A DNA stretch of 51,640 bases from contig RPFO01000072.1 in the NCBI GenBank assembly GCA_009746045.1, positions 5,142,087 to 5,193,726 of the forward strand, written 5' to 3'. The stretch is from Mesostigma viride. Its lineage: Eukaryota > Streptophyta > Mesostigmatophyceae > Mesostigmatales > Mesostigmataceae. How positions within the stretch are numbered: position 1 is the first letter of the stretch; each line of letters starts with the position of its first letter. The notes below the pieces were generated by a model. The model ran no database searches, had not been told where the DNA came from, and worked only from the letters and a program-made list of their open reading frames with translations. Of the stretch, positions 9,897 to 21,500 are shown in pieces. Position numbers and translations under genes: made by a program.

Positions 9897-10546
9897 AAAC
9901 AGACCTGCCTATCGGGCCTGTACCTTAGTGACTACCCGTGACTCCATGGAACTGTCCATCATGCATGTGATGTGAATGGGTTGGAACAGATCCAAGGCAT
10001 GAAGAATAAGGGGAGGGCCATCATGCAACACCTGTTTAATAGCCCGAGACCCCACCTCCATGAGGACATCATCATCCACTCTGCTGACCACTGCCAGATG
10101 AGGAGCACACGTGGCACACAGCCAACCTAGCTTACCCCTAATAGTGGGACAGAGATCAGGAGTGATGTCAGAGGGGAGAGCATCTTTGCAAGACGTGACG
10201 TATTCAGGGGATGCTTTAATTGAGAGAACACACCCACTCCTTCTGCTCCTTAAACAGGTTCAGAATGATGCCACAGAACTTGACAGTATCTTTCCCCAGC
10301 TCCGGCCAGCTGCTTGCCTAATTCAAAGCTAGCAGACACTTGAGCAATGAAATCCTCCACAGCTGCCCTGGGACCAGTAATGAGCTGATCATCCCCATGC
10401 CACACAAACATCATCATACCAGCAGGATGAGGGATGGTGAACAAACAAGGGTCAATATCATCATACTGGGCCCCCAGCTGCAGGAAGACCTCTTGCAGGG
10501 CAGACAGCCTAAAAATAGGTGCTGACTGAAGCCCTTCCACCCCCAA
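9897..10546 (-). pseudogene. Copia-type reverse transcriptase, C-terminal part
   Basis: LGVEGLQSAPIFRLSALQEV corresponds to the Copia block usually reading LYGLKQAPR.W. LGAQYDDIDPCLF and MFVWHGDDQLITG follow; the last is the palm box, where the common YVDD is replaced by HGDD. The two catalytic aspartates remain, but the preceding aromatic and valine are changed. ASFELGKQLAGAGERYCQVL is the thumb region. The upstream part of RT lies across a small CACTA-like insertion (10547-11025). Confidence 0.75.
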
Positions 10547-11025
10547 CACTACAATACGGTTCGTAGGAGACGCGAAATGAGTGAGAATGTTACCCGAGCG
10601 GTAACGAGGATTCGCACCGTTGATTTTAACATATGTTTCTTTTTTTGCGCCATTTGGCGAGCATCGACTGGAGCCTGAACCTAGCGGGGGGAATCGTGCG
10701 GGGGAATCTTGCGGGGGAATCTTGCGGGGAAAAATTCCGAACGTGAATTTAGCAAAGTCCTACTACATTTTGCTTGGTACACGGTACTACAGTTTCGTCA
10801 CTGAAAATTTTCTGTAGTTGCGTTGGTGTTTCGTACGTTCCGCTGAAATTTTCGTGTTCAGTGCCCAGATCACAATTTGATCTGGGCGCAAAATGATTGG
10901 CTGTACGGTACGAACCAAAAACGAAATTTTAGTATCTAAGTTCCGCAGCGCTTGCTGAATTTGCCCCGGAAGCCCGGGGGCACTTTCCCCGCTGAAAAAG
11001 GTGTCCGCGGAAGCGTATTGTAGTG
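10547..11025. mobile_element. CACTA-like MITE (479 bp)
   Basis: Perfect 12-bp terminal inverted repeats CACTACAATACG (10547-10558) and CGTATTGTAGTG (11014-11025) interrupt the Copia-type RT. The CACTA start is the hallmark of EnSpm/CACTA elements. A 2-3-bp target duplication is not evident (flanks CAA and AGT). The interior has no gene. It holds a triplicated GCGGGGGAATC unit (10694-10731) and a hairpin built on CCCAGATCACAATTTGATCTGGG (10864-10886). Confidence 0.7.
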
Positions 11026-11155
11026 AGTTAGGCCTTAGGTGACTGAGGTTCCTTGATGTCCCCAGACCAGACTTTGGGAGTGTTTACCACATAGACTTGA
11101 CCCCTCCACACCTTTTGGGCTATGTCAGGGTTGCCTTTGAGGAAGGCTCGTTTAA
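11026..11155 (-). pseudogene. Copia-type RT, central part
   Basis: The minus strand reads RAFLKGNPDIAQKVWRGQVY then VVNTPKVWSGDIKEPQ, the Copia RT block usually (D.)AFL.G.L.E.(I/V)YM..P. The frame joins ATDIK from 13241 when the TTAA-flanked element is removed, so the RT was intact here before that insertion. Confidence 0.75.
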
Positions 11156-11159
11156 TTAA

Positions 11160-13236
11160 CCCTTAAATGGTACTGAGTCCGTTTTCGTGGTGCCAGTCGA
11201 AGTCCTACCACTCTAACGGACTGAGTTTGTGCGCCTTGCAGGCGCCGCGCCAAAAAGAATTTAACGGTCAAACCTGGGGGGATTGAAAGATCTAGATCTC
11301 AGCTTTCCGTAGAGCACTTCAGACCGTACTTTGGACACCTGGCCAGGGAGATATGCTTGAGCAAAGTTAGGGGGGTACCATGGTCCAACGGGACCGACGT
11401 GCATGAAAAATATTGACGCGCACGGCTATGGCGGTGCACACAACTGACTGGTACGAGAGAATAGCTTGACATAATGGACTCAAATTTTGTAGGCATGATT
11501 TTTAAGTCATAAAAACGTTATACCCCTAGCCATGGAGCGTTTGAAGATGCGTAGATGGGTCTCGGGGTGCTGGTAGGCGCAGCAAATCATGTTAGCGGCC
11601 AGGCGGTGACAGTGCGAGTGCTGCATGTCGCTAGGCGGAAATTTTCGAGATATTTGCGCATGGATAAACGTTTGACGTTGTTCCCAACCAGATTTGCTAG
11701 AACTGGCAGCCAGGAAAGGCTCGAGGCTACGTCCATGAATCGGGCGTGCTGGCTCCCGCAGGAAAAGGTAATCTGCTGTTCCGACCTGGTACGTTCTAGC
11801 CTCCTAGCGTGTTCCGTTAACCGTACATGGTTGTATTATCGTTTCTAACTAATATTAGGGTTATAATCGAGGGCTTGTGATTGTCATTTTGTTGTTTTGC
11901 TGCCTCTACGCATCGGCTTGTCATGGTTGTGGAATACCATCAGGTCAAGCAGATTTTGGACCATGTTTGGTCGCTGTTAGCTGAGGCTGCAACGGAAATA
12001 GCGTGATAACGGTTGGTATTGGTTAGTAATATGGTAAATGTGATTACCCAGTGCTTTTCCTGGCTCAAACAGCCCGAGACAAGTTCTTTTCTGACCAGTT
12101 TTAGGCATGGCTTCTTGTTTTGCTGGCCAACGCCCACCTTCTTATTTTGCATCCATTGCACGTGACAAACATGGAGATACCCAATACCTGTTTGCATGGA
12201 AGCAGTACCAACGTGTTCCTTTTGTTTTCTTTAATGCTGCAAAGAACGTGGAGGTGTTTTGTCATTCATTGGGTGCGTTAGTGATGTAGCTCCTTGCCAC
12301 CCCTTTGACGCGCGCTTTAGGCCTTGATTAATGAGCCTTTCACCTATTTTTTAGCATGGTCTTGTGTCTTATATGCTGGCTTATCTCAGGTTCCACGCTG
12401 GGCCAGTGGCTGGCCTCGACGACGACGCCCGCCGCCAGCGTGCCATGCAGCCCCTGTCAGCCCGCAGCCCGGCTGGCCGCGCGAGGACTGAGGCCAACGG
12501 CCGCACGACCCACACGCTGGCAGCTGGCACCCAGCTGACAGGGCCTCGTAGGAGGCAGTATCTGCGCACCCAGAGGCACAATCCGTAGTTTGGCACATAG
12601 CCAGGTAGCCTAATTGACAGTTAGCTACACCCTTGGCTAGTCATGCGCTATATATACCGCGGGCGCGCACTAGTGCCATTTTGGCCCCTTGCGGCATGTT
12701 GGCATGTGTTATATTGCATGGTCTCTTGTTTTATCACCTGGGTATGGTGCATTATGCCCGTTTGGGCATCCCTTGTTGTTTCATGCCAATTGGAATAAAG
12801 TTTTGTGTTGTTATGCTACCATTTATACCCCTGCCAGCTGGCACCGTTATAACGGTGCCAGCTGGCTTTGGCCATTTTGTAGCTAGCGTTCACAGTTTTG
12901 TGACATTTGATGTTGTGAATGCATTGATGGCGTGTCTATGATTATAATAACCTGCCTTTAAAAGGCCAGGGCCAACTGATTTGTGTAAATGGTCGATAAT
13001 GCATTATATGTGTCTCGAACCCCATGTGCGCTGTACCCCCCTGAGGGGGGTGCTATTTATAGCAGGTGTAGGGCATTGATATGTGACCAACCAAATTTCC
13101 CAAACATTATTTGATATAAAAGCATGCTTGGTTCCAAGGGTGGGCCAGAAAATGTTATTTGGCTAGTTACTGCCAGGCGCACAAAGATACCCAAACTCAG
13201 TCCGTTTCGGTGGTTCCAGTTGACACCATTTAAGGG
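11160..13236. mobile_element. Non-autonomous piggyBac-type element (2077 bp), TTAA flanked
   Basis: Ends are CCCTTAAATGGT (11160-11171) and ACCATTTAAGGG (13225-13236), perfect 12-bp inverted repeats, each flanked by TTAA (11156-11159 and 13237-13240). Removing it with one TTAA restores the host RT frame as ATDIKRAFLKGN. Known: TTAA targets and CCC...GGG tips define piggyBac transposons. Sub-terminal sequences are also partly inverted (GGACTGAG near 11217 and CTCAGTCC near 13197). No transposase is recognisable; the interior frames near 12360-12590 look accidental. Confidence 0.85.
12833..12866. repeat. 34-bp perfect palindrome inside the piggyBac-type element
   Basis: The half-site GCCAGCTGGCACCGTT is followed by AT and its exact complement. 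It lies in the non-coding interior. No function is evident from sequence alone. Confidence 0.85.
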
Positions 13237-13240
13237 TTAA

Positions 13241-13637
13241 TGTCAGTGGCTTTACACACGTAGTCCTTGCCAGCATTCAGATGGTGAAGGAAAGTTGCCA
13301 ACAGGACCTTAAGAGACGTCTGCTGAATACCAGGGGTATACAGTTCAGCCTCTGTTAGCTCAGTGGAGCCCCTGAACTCCGTGACACAAGGTCTGGCATG
13401 AAAAATGGGAGGTGTCCCATCTGCCTGGGGTTTATGCTTGCAGACAAACTTCAGTCTGAGCTTTCTGGCCCCTTGTGGCAGTGCCTCAATCGGTGTTACA
13501 GGTGGTACCTGGGACTTACTAGGTGGATCAGGACAAACCCATTCCTCTCTAGCCCTGTTAAAGGCTTCCATCCATTTCAGAAAACCAATCTGCGTTTGAC
13601 AGTCTTTGACCACATCATCATAGGACAAGGGAGACAT
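13241..13637 (-). pseudogene. Copia-type RT, N-terminal part
   Basis: The frame contains IGFLKWMEAFNRAREEWVC, LRLKFVCKHKPQADG, HARPCVTEFRGSTEL, YTPGIQQTSLKVLLATFLHH and YVCKATDI. These align in order with the start of Copia RT (KW..A...E; lkWVfK.K...DG; KARLV..GF; ysPv....s.R.lla; V.Q.DV). The frame overlaps the end of the protease frame by a shift near 13640, so protease and RT were originally fused. Split at 13237 by the TTAA-flanked element. Confidence 0.8.
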
Positions 13638-13639
13638 GG

Positions 13640-14422
13640 ATGCAATGTCCCATCTACCAAGCCCAAACGTAGAGGCCGGTGTAGCTTCTGAGAGTGAATG
13701 AGGGAATCAACACAGGGTTCCTGACCTGGGAGGTATTTTGAGTTGACAGCATTGATGGCTGCTTCCATGCCATCACTGATCTGTGTTAAAGGAATTTTGA
13801 AATGGTCCAGGGTGACCTGCCCCACCCCAGTCACGCTCAACCTCCCAGCTGAGATGACTACTCCAGGGTATGAGACAAATGGTTCCCCCAGCAGTGCATT
13901 CCCCTTGTAGCCCTCTACTACCCGGAAGGGAGTGGGCACACCCAGAATGGGAATTAGCACTTGGCTTTTGACTGCCATTTTTGTTTTGCCTGAAAAATCT
14001 GACACTCTAGCCCATGGCGAGCGTTGCAGACTTAGGCCAGATACAGCTTGTGCACTGATGATGCTCACCTGTGCCTGTGTGTCGACTGCCAGAATACTGG
14101 GATCCTGGTTAGATTCACCCACAGCATTGACTTGTGCTGCACCTGCTGCCATTTGTGCCTTGGCAGTGTGTGCGCTATGTAGAGCTTTTAGAGCCTCAGC
14201 AAATTTATTCCTGGGGACAACAGGATCTGCTGCTTCGTGTGGCTGTTCCTGAGATGAGGGAGGAGCGACCTGCTGCTCATCCAGTGCACGTTCCTCCTGC
14301 CCAGGAGGACCGTTGGGCTGTGGTGGGGCTGCACCACTGAGGAACACAGGAGCGTCTATGGTTGTATTGCTTGCATAAGCTATGTCCCTGGCCAGTTCAC
14401 TGGGTGCATGAGACCAACCCAC
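13640..14422 (-). pseudogene. Retropepsin-like protease placed after integrase
   Basis: The active-site region reads ILAVDTQAQVSIISAQAV (aspartate codon at 14081-14083), followed by FSGKTKMAVKSQVLIPIL, FRVVEGYKGNALLGEPFV and AGRLSVTGVG. This is the retropepsin pattern (hydrophobic-D-T-x-A, flap, then ALLG for the usual ILG), but the normally invariant glycine of DTG/DSG is Q. A long acidic/proline linker upstream (SGAAPPQPNGPPGQEERALD) joins it to the integrase tail by a frameshift near 14400-14420. Position between IN and RT differs from standard Copia (PR before IN). Confidence 0.75.
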
Positions 14423-15354
14423 CAGACTGAGGCTCTGAATCCATGTCCAAGAATTCTACCCCTGACACGTCTGCCAAAGGAGGGTAATAAAGCTTCAGTC
14501 TATGCTTGCCAACCATTCGCTCTCTGTGATGCTGAATAGTCACCGTGTCACCTGTTTCTGACAACCTGATGATTTCAGCTGGACCATGCCATCTACCAGA
14601 GTGGGCTTTGTTCCCTTCCCCCTCCCTATAGTAGAGTACCTGATCCCCCACTTCAAACACAGGCCTGGCATTACTTTTGTCCTTTTTTGCCAGCAACTTG
14701 GCCAAGTGTTGCCTTTGCGTGTTGTATAGTGGTCTAGTACCTCCTGAGAGTAGCTACCTGATTGCAGGCCAATTGATGTGATTTCACCAAAAGGAGAATT
14801 AAGACATGAGGGGTTTGGTGTTCAGAGTTCTGCACACCTCAGCTGCCCACGCTGTCCTATCAGCATAAGCTCCCAGATAGCTCCCAGATTCTGCTGTCCT
14901 GGACTCATTTTTCTTGATGAGGTCCCTGATAGCACGCATGGTACGTTCAATCATCCCCTGGCATTCATGATCTTGAGCCCCAGCAATGTCTATCTTGGGC
15001 AGATCAGGATAATCTTGTATCCACGTGAACTGCTGATCCAGCATTAATTTTTCCTGGGGATGATACCGTGCTAATGCAATCAGCAGGGCCCTGTGCAGTT
15101 GTTCATTGGCCATGCCTGGCAAGGGTTCTATCACCACAAACCTAGACCAGGCATCTTTTAGGACCAAGTAATACACCGTGTCCTTCACCACGTGTATCAC
15201 ATGCATCCCCTACTAGCTTTCCTCTAGCCAGTGGTGGGGTGGCCACATGCCATCTTTTGGGTTTAGGTGCATGCAGTTGGCACGCTTCACAGTGCTTCCT
15301 GACACGCCTGCACATATGTTCCAGGTCACGGCCCTCAATTTTGTTGGCCAGCCT
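14397..15354 (-). pseudogene. Copia-type integrase
   Basis: Reading on the minus strand: RKHCEACQLHAPKPKRWHVA (Zn-binding CXXC), YYLVLKDAWSRFVVIEPLPG (core beta strands), LMLDQQFTWIQ (second acidic box), DHECQGMIERTMRAIRDLIK (catalytic E box), then the C-terminal GDQVLYYREG, GRWHGPAEIIRLSETG and HRLKLYYPPLADVSG. It is closely related to the plus-strand integrase at 20430-21330. In-frame stop near 15354 and frameshifts near 15206 and 14790-14705 break it. Confidence 0.75.
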
Positions 15355-16565
15355 TTATGCCACTGCTTCATGCCCCATTGCCTTGTGTAGCTGTTGAGCT
15401 AGCCTGGCATAGGAAATGACCTTATTTGCTGCAGCGTCTAAGGAGGCTATAGTGGGATCTTGGGCCACCTGGGCTAATGTCATGTCATAAGCCAGGTCCC
15501 AGTCCACTTCCTCACTGTCAGGCAACACAGAGCAGATTGAAGGTACACGGCCATGGATAAACCACTCCAGACAGGGTACAGGAGACTTATAGTCGTCCTG
15601 AGTGCTGGCTTGCTTAGAGGGGCGCCCCGCTGTGGCTCCCTTCCTGGGCTTGTTGCAGCGTCCCCCTGCAGGTAACGGGTGGCGTGGCTCCCAGCAACCT
15701 GGGCACACATCAACATCAGATCCATGTTCAGGTTTGCCCTTCCAGCAATCATCCCTTTCGTGCCCCTTGCACGAGCATCTGGTGCAATACAAAGTGGAGT
15801 CATGAGGCTTACCTTTCTGGCTAGGCCCCTGGGAGGACCCTGCCTTATTGCCTGGGTTCCCCTTCCCCCCTTTGTCTGACTTACCCTGCTGCTTGGATGA
15901 CCCCCCTGCCTTTTTACCGTGCTGGGGACCCTTGAACCCTGCCTTGACCTGAGCCACCACCTCCTTGCATGATTAGCTTCTTGAATCCTGCTAGGACCTG
16001 CGCCTTCCTGATTTCCCCCCCCTTGCACCTTGTTGACCTTGGCTTCCTTGACAGTGGAGAAGGGTTCTAAGCTCTGCTGAATAAACAACATTGCCCCCCT
16101 GAAGTCATCCCACTTGTCTTTAAGGCCAGCCAGCAGGACTGCATTGGTGTTCTTGTCCAGTTCAGCTTTGGTGAGCCAGGTATGGACTAGGTACTTGGAG
16201 TTTAATTTCTTCAGCTCCTCGTCCCTGTCTATATACAGGACATACTGCTTGTTGTCACGTACGTAATCAGACTTATTGACTTTGTACGAGGCCAACCAGT
16301 TGAACCCCTTGATAGCCTGCAGGTGTTCCCCCTTAGTCAACAACCCTTTTAGGTCTGCTATGAAATCTGTGAAGACTTGCACCTCCTCTGCCCCAGGTTC
16401 GCTGGCTTTCCTCTCATACATCTGTACCATTTGCTTTATGCTAGGTGCAGATTGGTGTACCGTGTTAAACACCCTAAAAGCAGGAAACCAATCACGGATG
16501 TTGTCATGGGACCATGAATGTTCTATTTTGAAAAGGAACTCAAGTGCATCCTCCTGCACAAACAA
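15355..16565 (-). pseudogene. Gag capsid region and zinc knuckle of Copia-type element
   Basis: The capsid-like part runs FVQEDALEFLFKIEHSWSHD, WFPAFRVFNTVHQSAPSIKQ, GFNWLASYKVNKSDYV, WLTKAELDKNTNAVLLAGLK and DDFRGAMLFIQQSLEPF. Then, after a shift near 15960, comes a basic Gly/Lys linker and the zinc knuckle CTRCSCKGHERDDC (CX2CX4HX4C), followed by a second Cys/His cluster VCPGCWEPRHPLPAGGRC. Each segment has a clear counterpart in the plus-strand element. The frame continues toward the integrase HHCC (LHKAMGHEAVA), where an in-frame stop occurs. Confidence 0.8.
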
Positions 16566-16709
16566 ACCCCTCAGCTAGACCTGGGAAGGAAATCCTATCC
16601 TCCCTACGTGATGCATCAAACCTGGCTGGGTCGCTGTGGTACAGCGACTGTCGCTTGTGGTTGGGGTTGCTGCTGCTGCTGCTGCTGCGGTTGCTGTTGC
16701 TGTTGCTGC

Positions 16710-16751
<42 letters not shown>

Positions 16752-17472
16752 GGCGGCTGCTGCTGCTGGGTTGTCGCCTCGCTCCAGCGTTGTTGCCGCC
16801 CGCCATACCCCCGGTGCTTGAGGGTGCCCCCCTTCCCGGTGCTCCCCCGTCCCTACCCTCGTCGCCGTCCTCCTCTGGATGCGACCGCTGGCGTGAGGAC
16901 GATGGTCCACACCCCTCCTGCCACTTTCCTTGGCGCACCTTCTTGGCGGCCCTGAGAAGTTGCTCTACCGCCTCTGCTGCCCGCGCCCGCTTGGCCGGGT
17001 TGGCCTCCGCTGCATCCAGCTCCTGGTGTAGCAGTGCGGCAATGCGGTCCAGCTCGATGTCCATGTCGGTCTGCGCAGTGTGTGTGGGTGTGGGGGGTGG
17101 GGGGTAAGGGGTGTCTGCACCGGCGCTTACTCGCTGGCGCGCTTGCAGCAAGGCCGCTCCTCGCCTTGCTCGGGCTGGCTGCGGTGTACGCATGAAGTCC
17201 AGGACCGCGTCTTCTGGCACCGGCTCGTGGGGCGCCAAACCGCGCTCAAAGCGAATGGCATCGCCAAATTCGCCCTGCAGCGCCCAGGTCCGGGCCGCCT
17301 CCTGATACCGGCGGAGTGCCCGCTCCTCCTTGCGCATGCGCCTGTCCAGGGCGCGTGCATTCCTCCGGCTCTTTCGCGCCAGCCGGGCCTCCTGCTCCCT
17401 CCGGGCCGGGCCCATCATCGCCGCCATCGCCGCCTCCGACCGCTTCATGGCTGCGTCCAAGCGCGCCTGATG
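16540..17472 (-). CDS. Gag, middle region with coiled-coil and poly-serine tract (partial)
   Basis: It continues the frame of 22993-22118 once the nested element and one GCGCC repeat are removed (EKTRR joined to HQARLDAAMKRSE). It has a basic helical segment (RKSRRNARALDRRMRKEERA), a proline-rich part, LHQELDAAEANPAKRARAAE, and a serine run of at least 13 coded by AGC repeats. It ends SFPGLAEGFV before a 4-bp duplication (GTTT twice near 16560) shifts it out of the capsid frame that begins FVQEDALEF. Known: N-terminal Gag regions vary widely; role inferred from position only. Confidence 0.7.
16660..16780. repeat. CTG/CAG trinucleotide repeat within gag
   Basis: Impure (GCT)n tract on the plus strand, AGC serine codons on the coding (minus) strand, with a few Asn, Gly and Arg interruptions. 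It is a likely site of length polymorphism. Confidence 0.9.
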
Positions 17473-17477
17473 GCGCC

Positions 17478-17680
17478 AGTTAGCCTCTAGTCGTGGACAT
17501 AGGCTAAGTACCAGATAGCAATGTGCTATCTGGGGTTTCGCACGTGTAGGCTCGGTCAGGGCGTTGCTTGTCGACAATGCTAAATGCCCTTGTGCACGTT
17601 GGGTGCGGGGCTTGTGATTTATTGTAATAAACACATGCGTTAGGCCATTGAGCATTGAGAGGTTCATTCGTTTATTAACT
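17478..17680 (+). repeat. 5' LTR of the plus-strand Copia-type element
   Basis: It starts AGTTAGCCTC and ends ATTCGTTTATTAACT. A short hairpin CAGATAGCAATGTGCTATCTG lies near 17512-17532, and an AATAAA lies near 17626. The terminal AGTTA/TAACT matches the LTR tips of the enclosing element. Confidence 0.65.
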
Positions 17681-17781
17681 TGAATTAAAGTCGTTTACCA
17701 TAGACAAAATCATGGGAGATCCTATTATGCCAGGCCTGAAATTTTAAAAAGAAGCGGATCGATGATGCTGGCTGGCAGACG

Positions 17782-18519
17782 GTGCCAACAGTAGAGGAGA
17801 AGGCTGCGGCCAAGAAAATTAAAAAAGCAAGAAGGGCGCAGGCAGAGCAGGAACAGCTAGTGGCTAGGCAGCTAGCGACAGCGATGGCTCAGCAAAGCGT
17901 CAAGGCAGCCGCCCAAGAGCGGCAGCTGGCAGCCCAGCAAAAACAGGTAACCTCCTTGGCCGAACAGGCCGAAAAATCTGTTTTTTCTAGCCCAGCTAGC
18001 TCGCAAAAATCCGTAAGCAGTATGCGGTCCCCCAGCCCTCAGGCAAGCCCCGCTGACCTCCCCGCCAAGGCACCGTCCCAACCTCCTCAGGAGGAGGGCG
18101 GAATAGCCAAAAGCGGTGGAGAACAAGCGGGGGTGCCGATCGTCCCCTCATCCGCTCAGAAAGCGGGGGGGTACGAGAGGAAGCTGAAGAGGGACGCATA
18201 CATGTTCAAAATGCGGACCAAGAAGGTCCCAGGACCCGTCATCGGCAGCATTCAGCTGTCTGATGACGAGGTCACCCTCTCCCCAGGGGTTTCTGATGGG
18301 GAGATTGAGATGAATCCACTCAATCAGGCGGTCGAACAGGCCGCCGCCCAGTTTGTAGAGGCACGCCGTCTTGCACAGCAAGAGCGGGACCGCAAAAAGA
18401 CAGCGGCCCGCAACATGACTGCTGAAAAGCAGCTGGCTGCCATGCAAGCTGGAGAGGTGCTCCATGAGCGCCTCTTCAATGAGCTGGTTGTTGCACAGGG
18501 GACGAGGGGGTCACGCTAA
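17782..18519 (+). CDS. Gag N-terminal region of plus-strand element
   Basis: Starts MPTVEEKAAAKKIKKARRAQ, a basic, probably coiled-coil segment rich in Ala/Gln/Lys. A Ser/Pro-rich linker and acidic segments (SIQLSDDEVTLSPGVSDGEI) follow, then a second Ala/Gln-rich helix (QAVEQAAAQFVEARRLAQQE). It ends out of frame at ELVVAQGTRGSR; the next frame begins GDEGVTLTADQLNSLLLQL, so a single-base shift in the G run near 18500-18510 separates it from the main ORF. Counterpart of the minus-strand 22993-22118 protein by position, although similarity is low. Confidence 0.65.
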   Translation: MPTVEEKAAAKKIKKARRAQAEQEQLVARQLATAMAQQSVKAAAQERQLAAQQKQVTSLAEQAEKSVFSSPASSQKSVSSMRSPSPQASPADLPAKAPSQPPQEEGGIAKSGGEQAGVPIVPSSAQKAGGYERKLKRDAYMFKMRTKKVPGPVIGSIQLSDDEVTLSPGVSDGEIEMNPLNQAVEQAAAQFVEARRLAQQERDRKKTAARNMTAEKQLAAMQAGEVLHERLFNELVVAQGTRGSR

Positions 18520-21500
18520 CAGCGGACCAACTCAATTCCCTCCTGTTGCAGCTGACCAAGCTGCAGGAGAAGATGCAGGCAACAGAAACGCCTGCACTCC
18601 CTGCACATACCCTCCCCACCCCTGGCACTGATTTGAGCCAAAGGGTGGTTGGAGGGGCCGTGTCACCAAGGGTGCTGCAGGGCAAGAGCCAGGGCACTGT
18701 CCCCAGCTCCCCCAGCAAACCCCCAAGTGACCCGGATGCCCAGGAGCTCCACCGCCGCAAGGTGGTGGAGAATAAACTCCTAGAGGCCATGATAGCCCGT
18801 GAGGGCGGCCTGGCAGCCCAAGCAGCAGCGCTGCAGCAGCTTGGCCAGGCCAAGGGTTTTCCTACCAGCAGTGGAGTAAGGCAAGGGGAACAAGACCCTG
18901 CGCCTGCAGCTGGAACACCACCAGCCACTGCACTAGCACAGCAAGCTGGAACACAACCACCTTCTGCGGAGGCCCAGCAGACTGCACCCACACCAGGGCA
19001 GTCAGATAAGAGCAAGGCGGTGGCAAAAGGGACCCCAGTGGACCCAACCCCACCCACCCTTAAGGGGGACGTCCAAGAGCTGCTTGCCATACTCACGGCA
19101 CAGCTCAAGACCATGGCCACCAACCCCATGGACGACCTGTCGCGCACCCAGCTGGATGGCCTCCTGGCCAGTATCTCCCAGCTGGAAAGGGGCAGGGCGA
19201 ACATGGAGGAGGCTGATCTTCAACAAGCAGTCAAGACTTTCTTGGCTGAAAAGAAGGACCCGGTCAAAGGTACGTTTAACCCAAAACAAAAAGAATCTAA
19301 AATAGAAATCCCTGGCTTACCTGAGGGTTACACCCAGGAACAGGCCAAGGAATTTTTGTTTAGCCTGAACTACTGTTTTGAGTCTCTGAATGTCCAGAAC
19401 TGGTTCAGTGCCTTGCGTGCATCCACCACCATCCATAGGTCAGCCCCAGCCATTAAAACCTTGGTCCAGATTTACCAAGAAAAGGCTGGGACACCTAACC
19501 TAGCAATTGCATTGTGGCCAGCCTTCATGGATGAGCTTAAGCACTTGCTGGTGGATAGGACACAGTTTGAATCCATCCGTGGTTTCAACTGGCTTAATGC
19601 TTACCAGGTCAACAAGCAAGACTATGCCACTGATTGCAAGAATTATAGGTTGGCTGTAGAAAAGGACCCTGATCTCAGGGGTCTGCCTGCTAGCTACCTG
19701 CTGTATTCATGGTTGTCAAATGCTAACCTGGACAAAGCTGTGTACGCCACTGTGGTTGCAGGTCTCAAACCTCTGTGGAACGATTTCCGGGCGGGGATGA
19801 ACCATATCCAAGACTGCCTGACTCCCCTGGCTATAGGTGCTCCGTCTGCAACCCCAACCCCCAAGGTCCAACAGACCCAAGGGAAGGGGCAAGGAAAAAA
19901 GCGCCAGCTAGGGGGGCAGCAGGGCGGCCAGTCCAAGAAGGCCAAGGGCAACCAGCCCCAAGGCCAGCCGGGACAGCCTGCTCAGCTCAAGCCAAACCAG
20001 TGGAGGCGGCCCACCCCCCCCACACCTGCCCCACCCACCCCTGCACCCACTGCTCAGCCCCCCCATGCAGGTCCCAAGAACAAGTGCACCCGGTGTGGCA
20101 CCAAGGGACACCAGCGGGCGGACTGCAAGTGGAACCCCGCAGTAGGCGACGTGGACCTCTGCTTCGGTTGCAAGCACCCCCGCCATCTGCCCCCCGGCAC
20201 GTGGTGCGACCGGCAGGACAAGGCTCCAAAAGGATGTACGTCCTCACAGCACGCCTATGTGGATTTATATGATCTCATTATCATTGGGGATAAAGACAAG
20301 GGACTGCTAGATTTTGAGGCAGCTCAGAAAATCTCCTCCACGTATAATGTGATACTGCCCTACCTCAAAGCTCTTACCCCAGCTGCTGTTGACACAGTAG
20401 ACTTAAGGGAACTAGCAACCCAGCTCCACATAGCCATGGGTCATGAGGTGGTGGCAGAAAAGATTGCCAGAAGAGCAGGAGGTTCACGACTCAGGAATGC
20501 TGTCAGGTTGGCTAGAAAACACTGCCAGCAATGTCAGTTCCATGGCCCAAAACCTCCCAAATGGCATGTCGCAACACCACCCACCCAAAGGGGAATAATT
20601 GTGGGTGATGTCGTGCATATCGATGGTGAACAATATCTGATCCTAAAAGACACATGGTCCAGATTCACTGTCATGGAACCCCTACCTGGAATGGCTAAAG
20701 AGCAACTGCGTGCAGCACTTGTGATAGCATTGCCCAGATTCTACCCAGTTGACACTATACTGCTTGATCAACAGTTTAGCTGTCTGGCTGAGTGTGAAGG
20801 ATGGGATGCTAATATTGAGATTGCTGGATTGCAAGATCATGAAGGGCAGGGTGTCATTGAAAGAACCATCAGGTCAGTCAAAACTTTAGTGGCGAAATCC
20901 ACTGACCTGAAAGCCACATCTGGAAGCTATGCTGACAGAGCACTGTGGTGCAGTGAAATCTGTGCTACACTTAACCTTAGACCTGTGTTGCATGCACCAT
21001 GGGGGGAAATCCTTCCCATTGGCTTACAGGCAGGTGTGTACCCTCCAGAGGTATTAGCTCTGTATAACACAGTAAGGGCTAAAGTGGCTGATAAGCTAGC
21101 TGAAAAGGACATAACACACCCCAGAACAGTATTCCAACTGGGTGAACAAGTCCTATATTTCAAAGAAACCAAACATGGCAAGACAGGCATGTGGTATGGT
21201 CCGTGCACTGTTCTAAGAATGACCAAAAAAGGAAAAAATATGGATATTCGAAGTTTGGAAACAGGGAGAAAACACAGGGTGAGCAGTCATAGAGTTAAGA
21301 AGTATTTCCCTCCTTTGGCAGACGTGCCAGGGGAAGAGTCCTTGAACATGGATTCCCTCCTTAACTCTGGTGAGCAAGCAGAACCACCCAGCATTCCAAC
21401 ACCAGGAGCTGATGATGGCACTACCACACCCTCTGTCATTCCTCCACCCCTCAGTGAGGTACGTGTCACCCCACAACCTGGTGTAAGTCCCTCTGGGCAG

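Noticed and set aside
12356-12596. Overlapping GC-rich frames on both strands as a gene
   Set aside because: They lie within a non-autonomous piggyBac-type element, overlap each other in several frames and show no family pattern.
16544-17107. Plus-strand Leu/Cys/Ala-rich frames over the CTG repeat
   Set aside because: They are shadows of the AGC-coded serine tract of the minus-strand gag.
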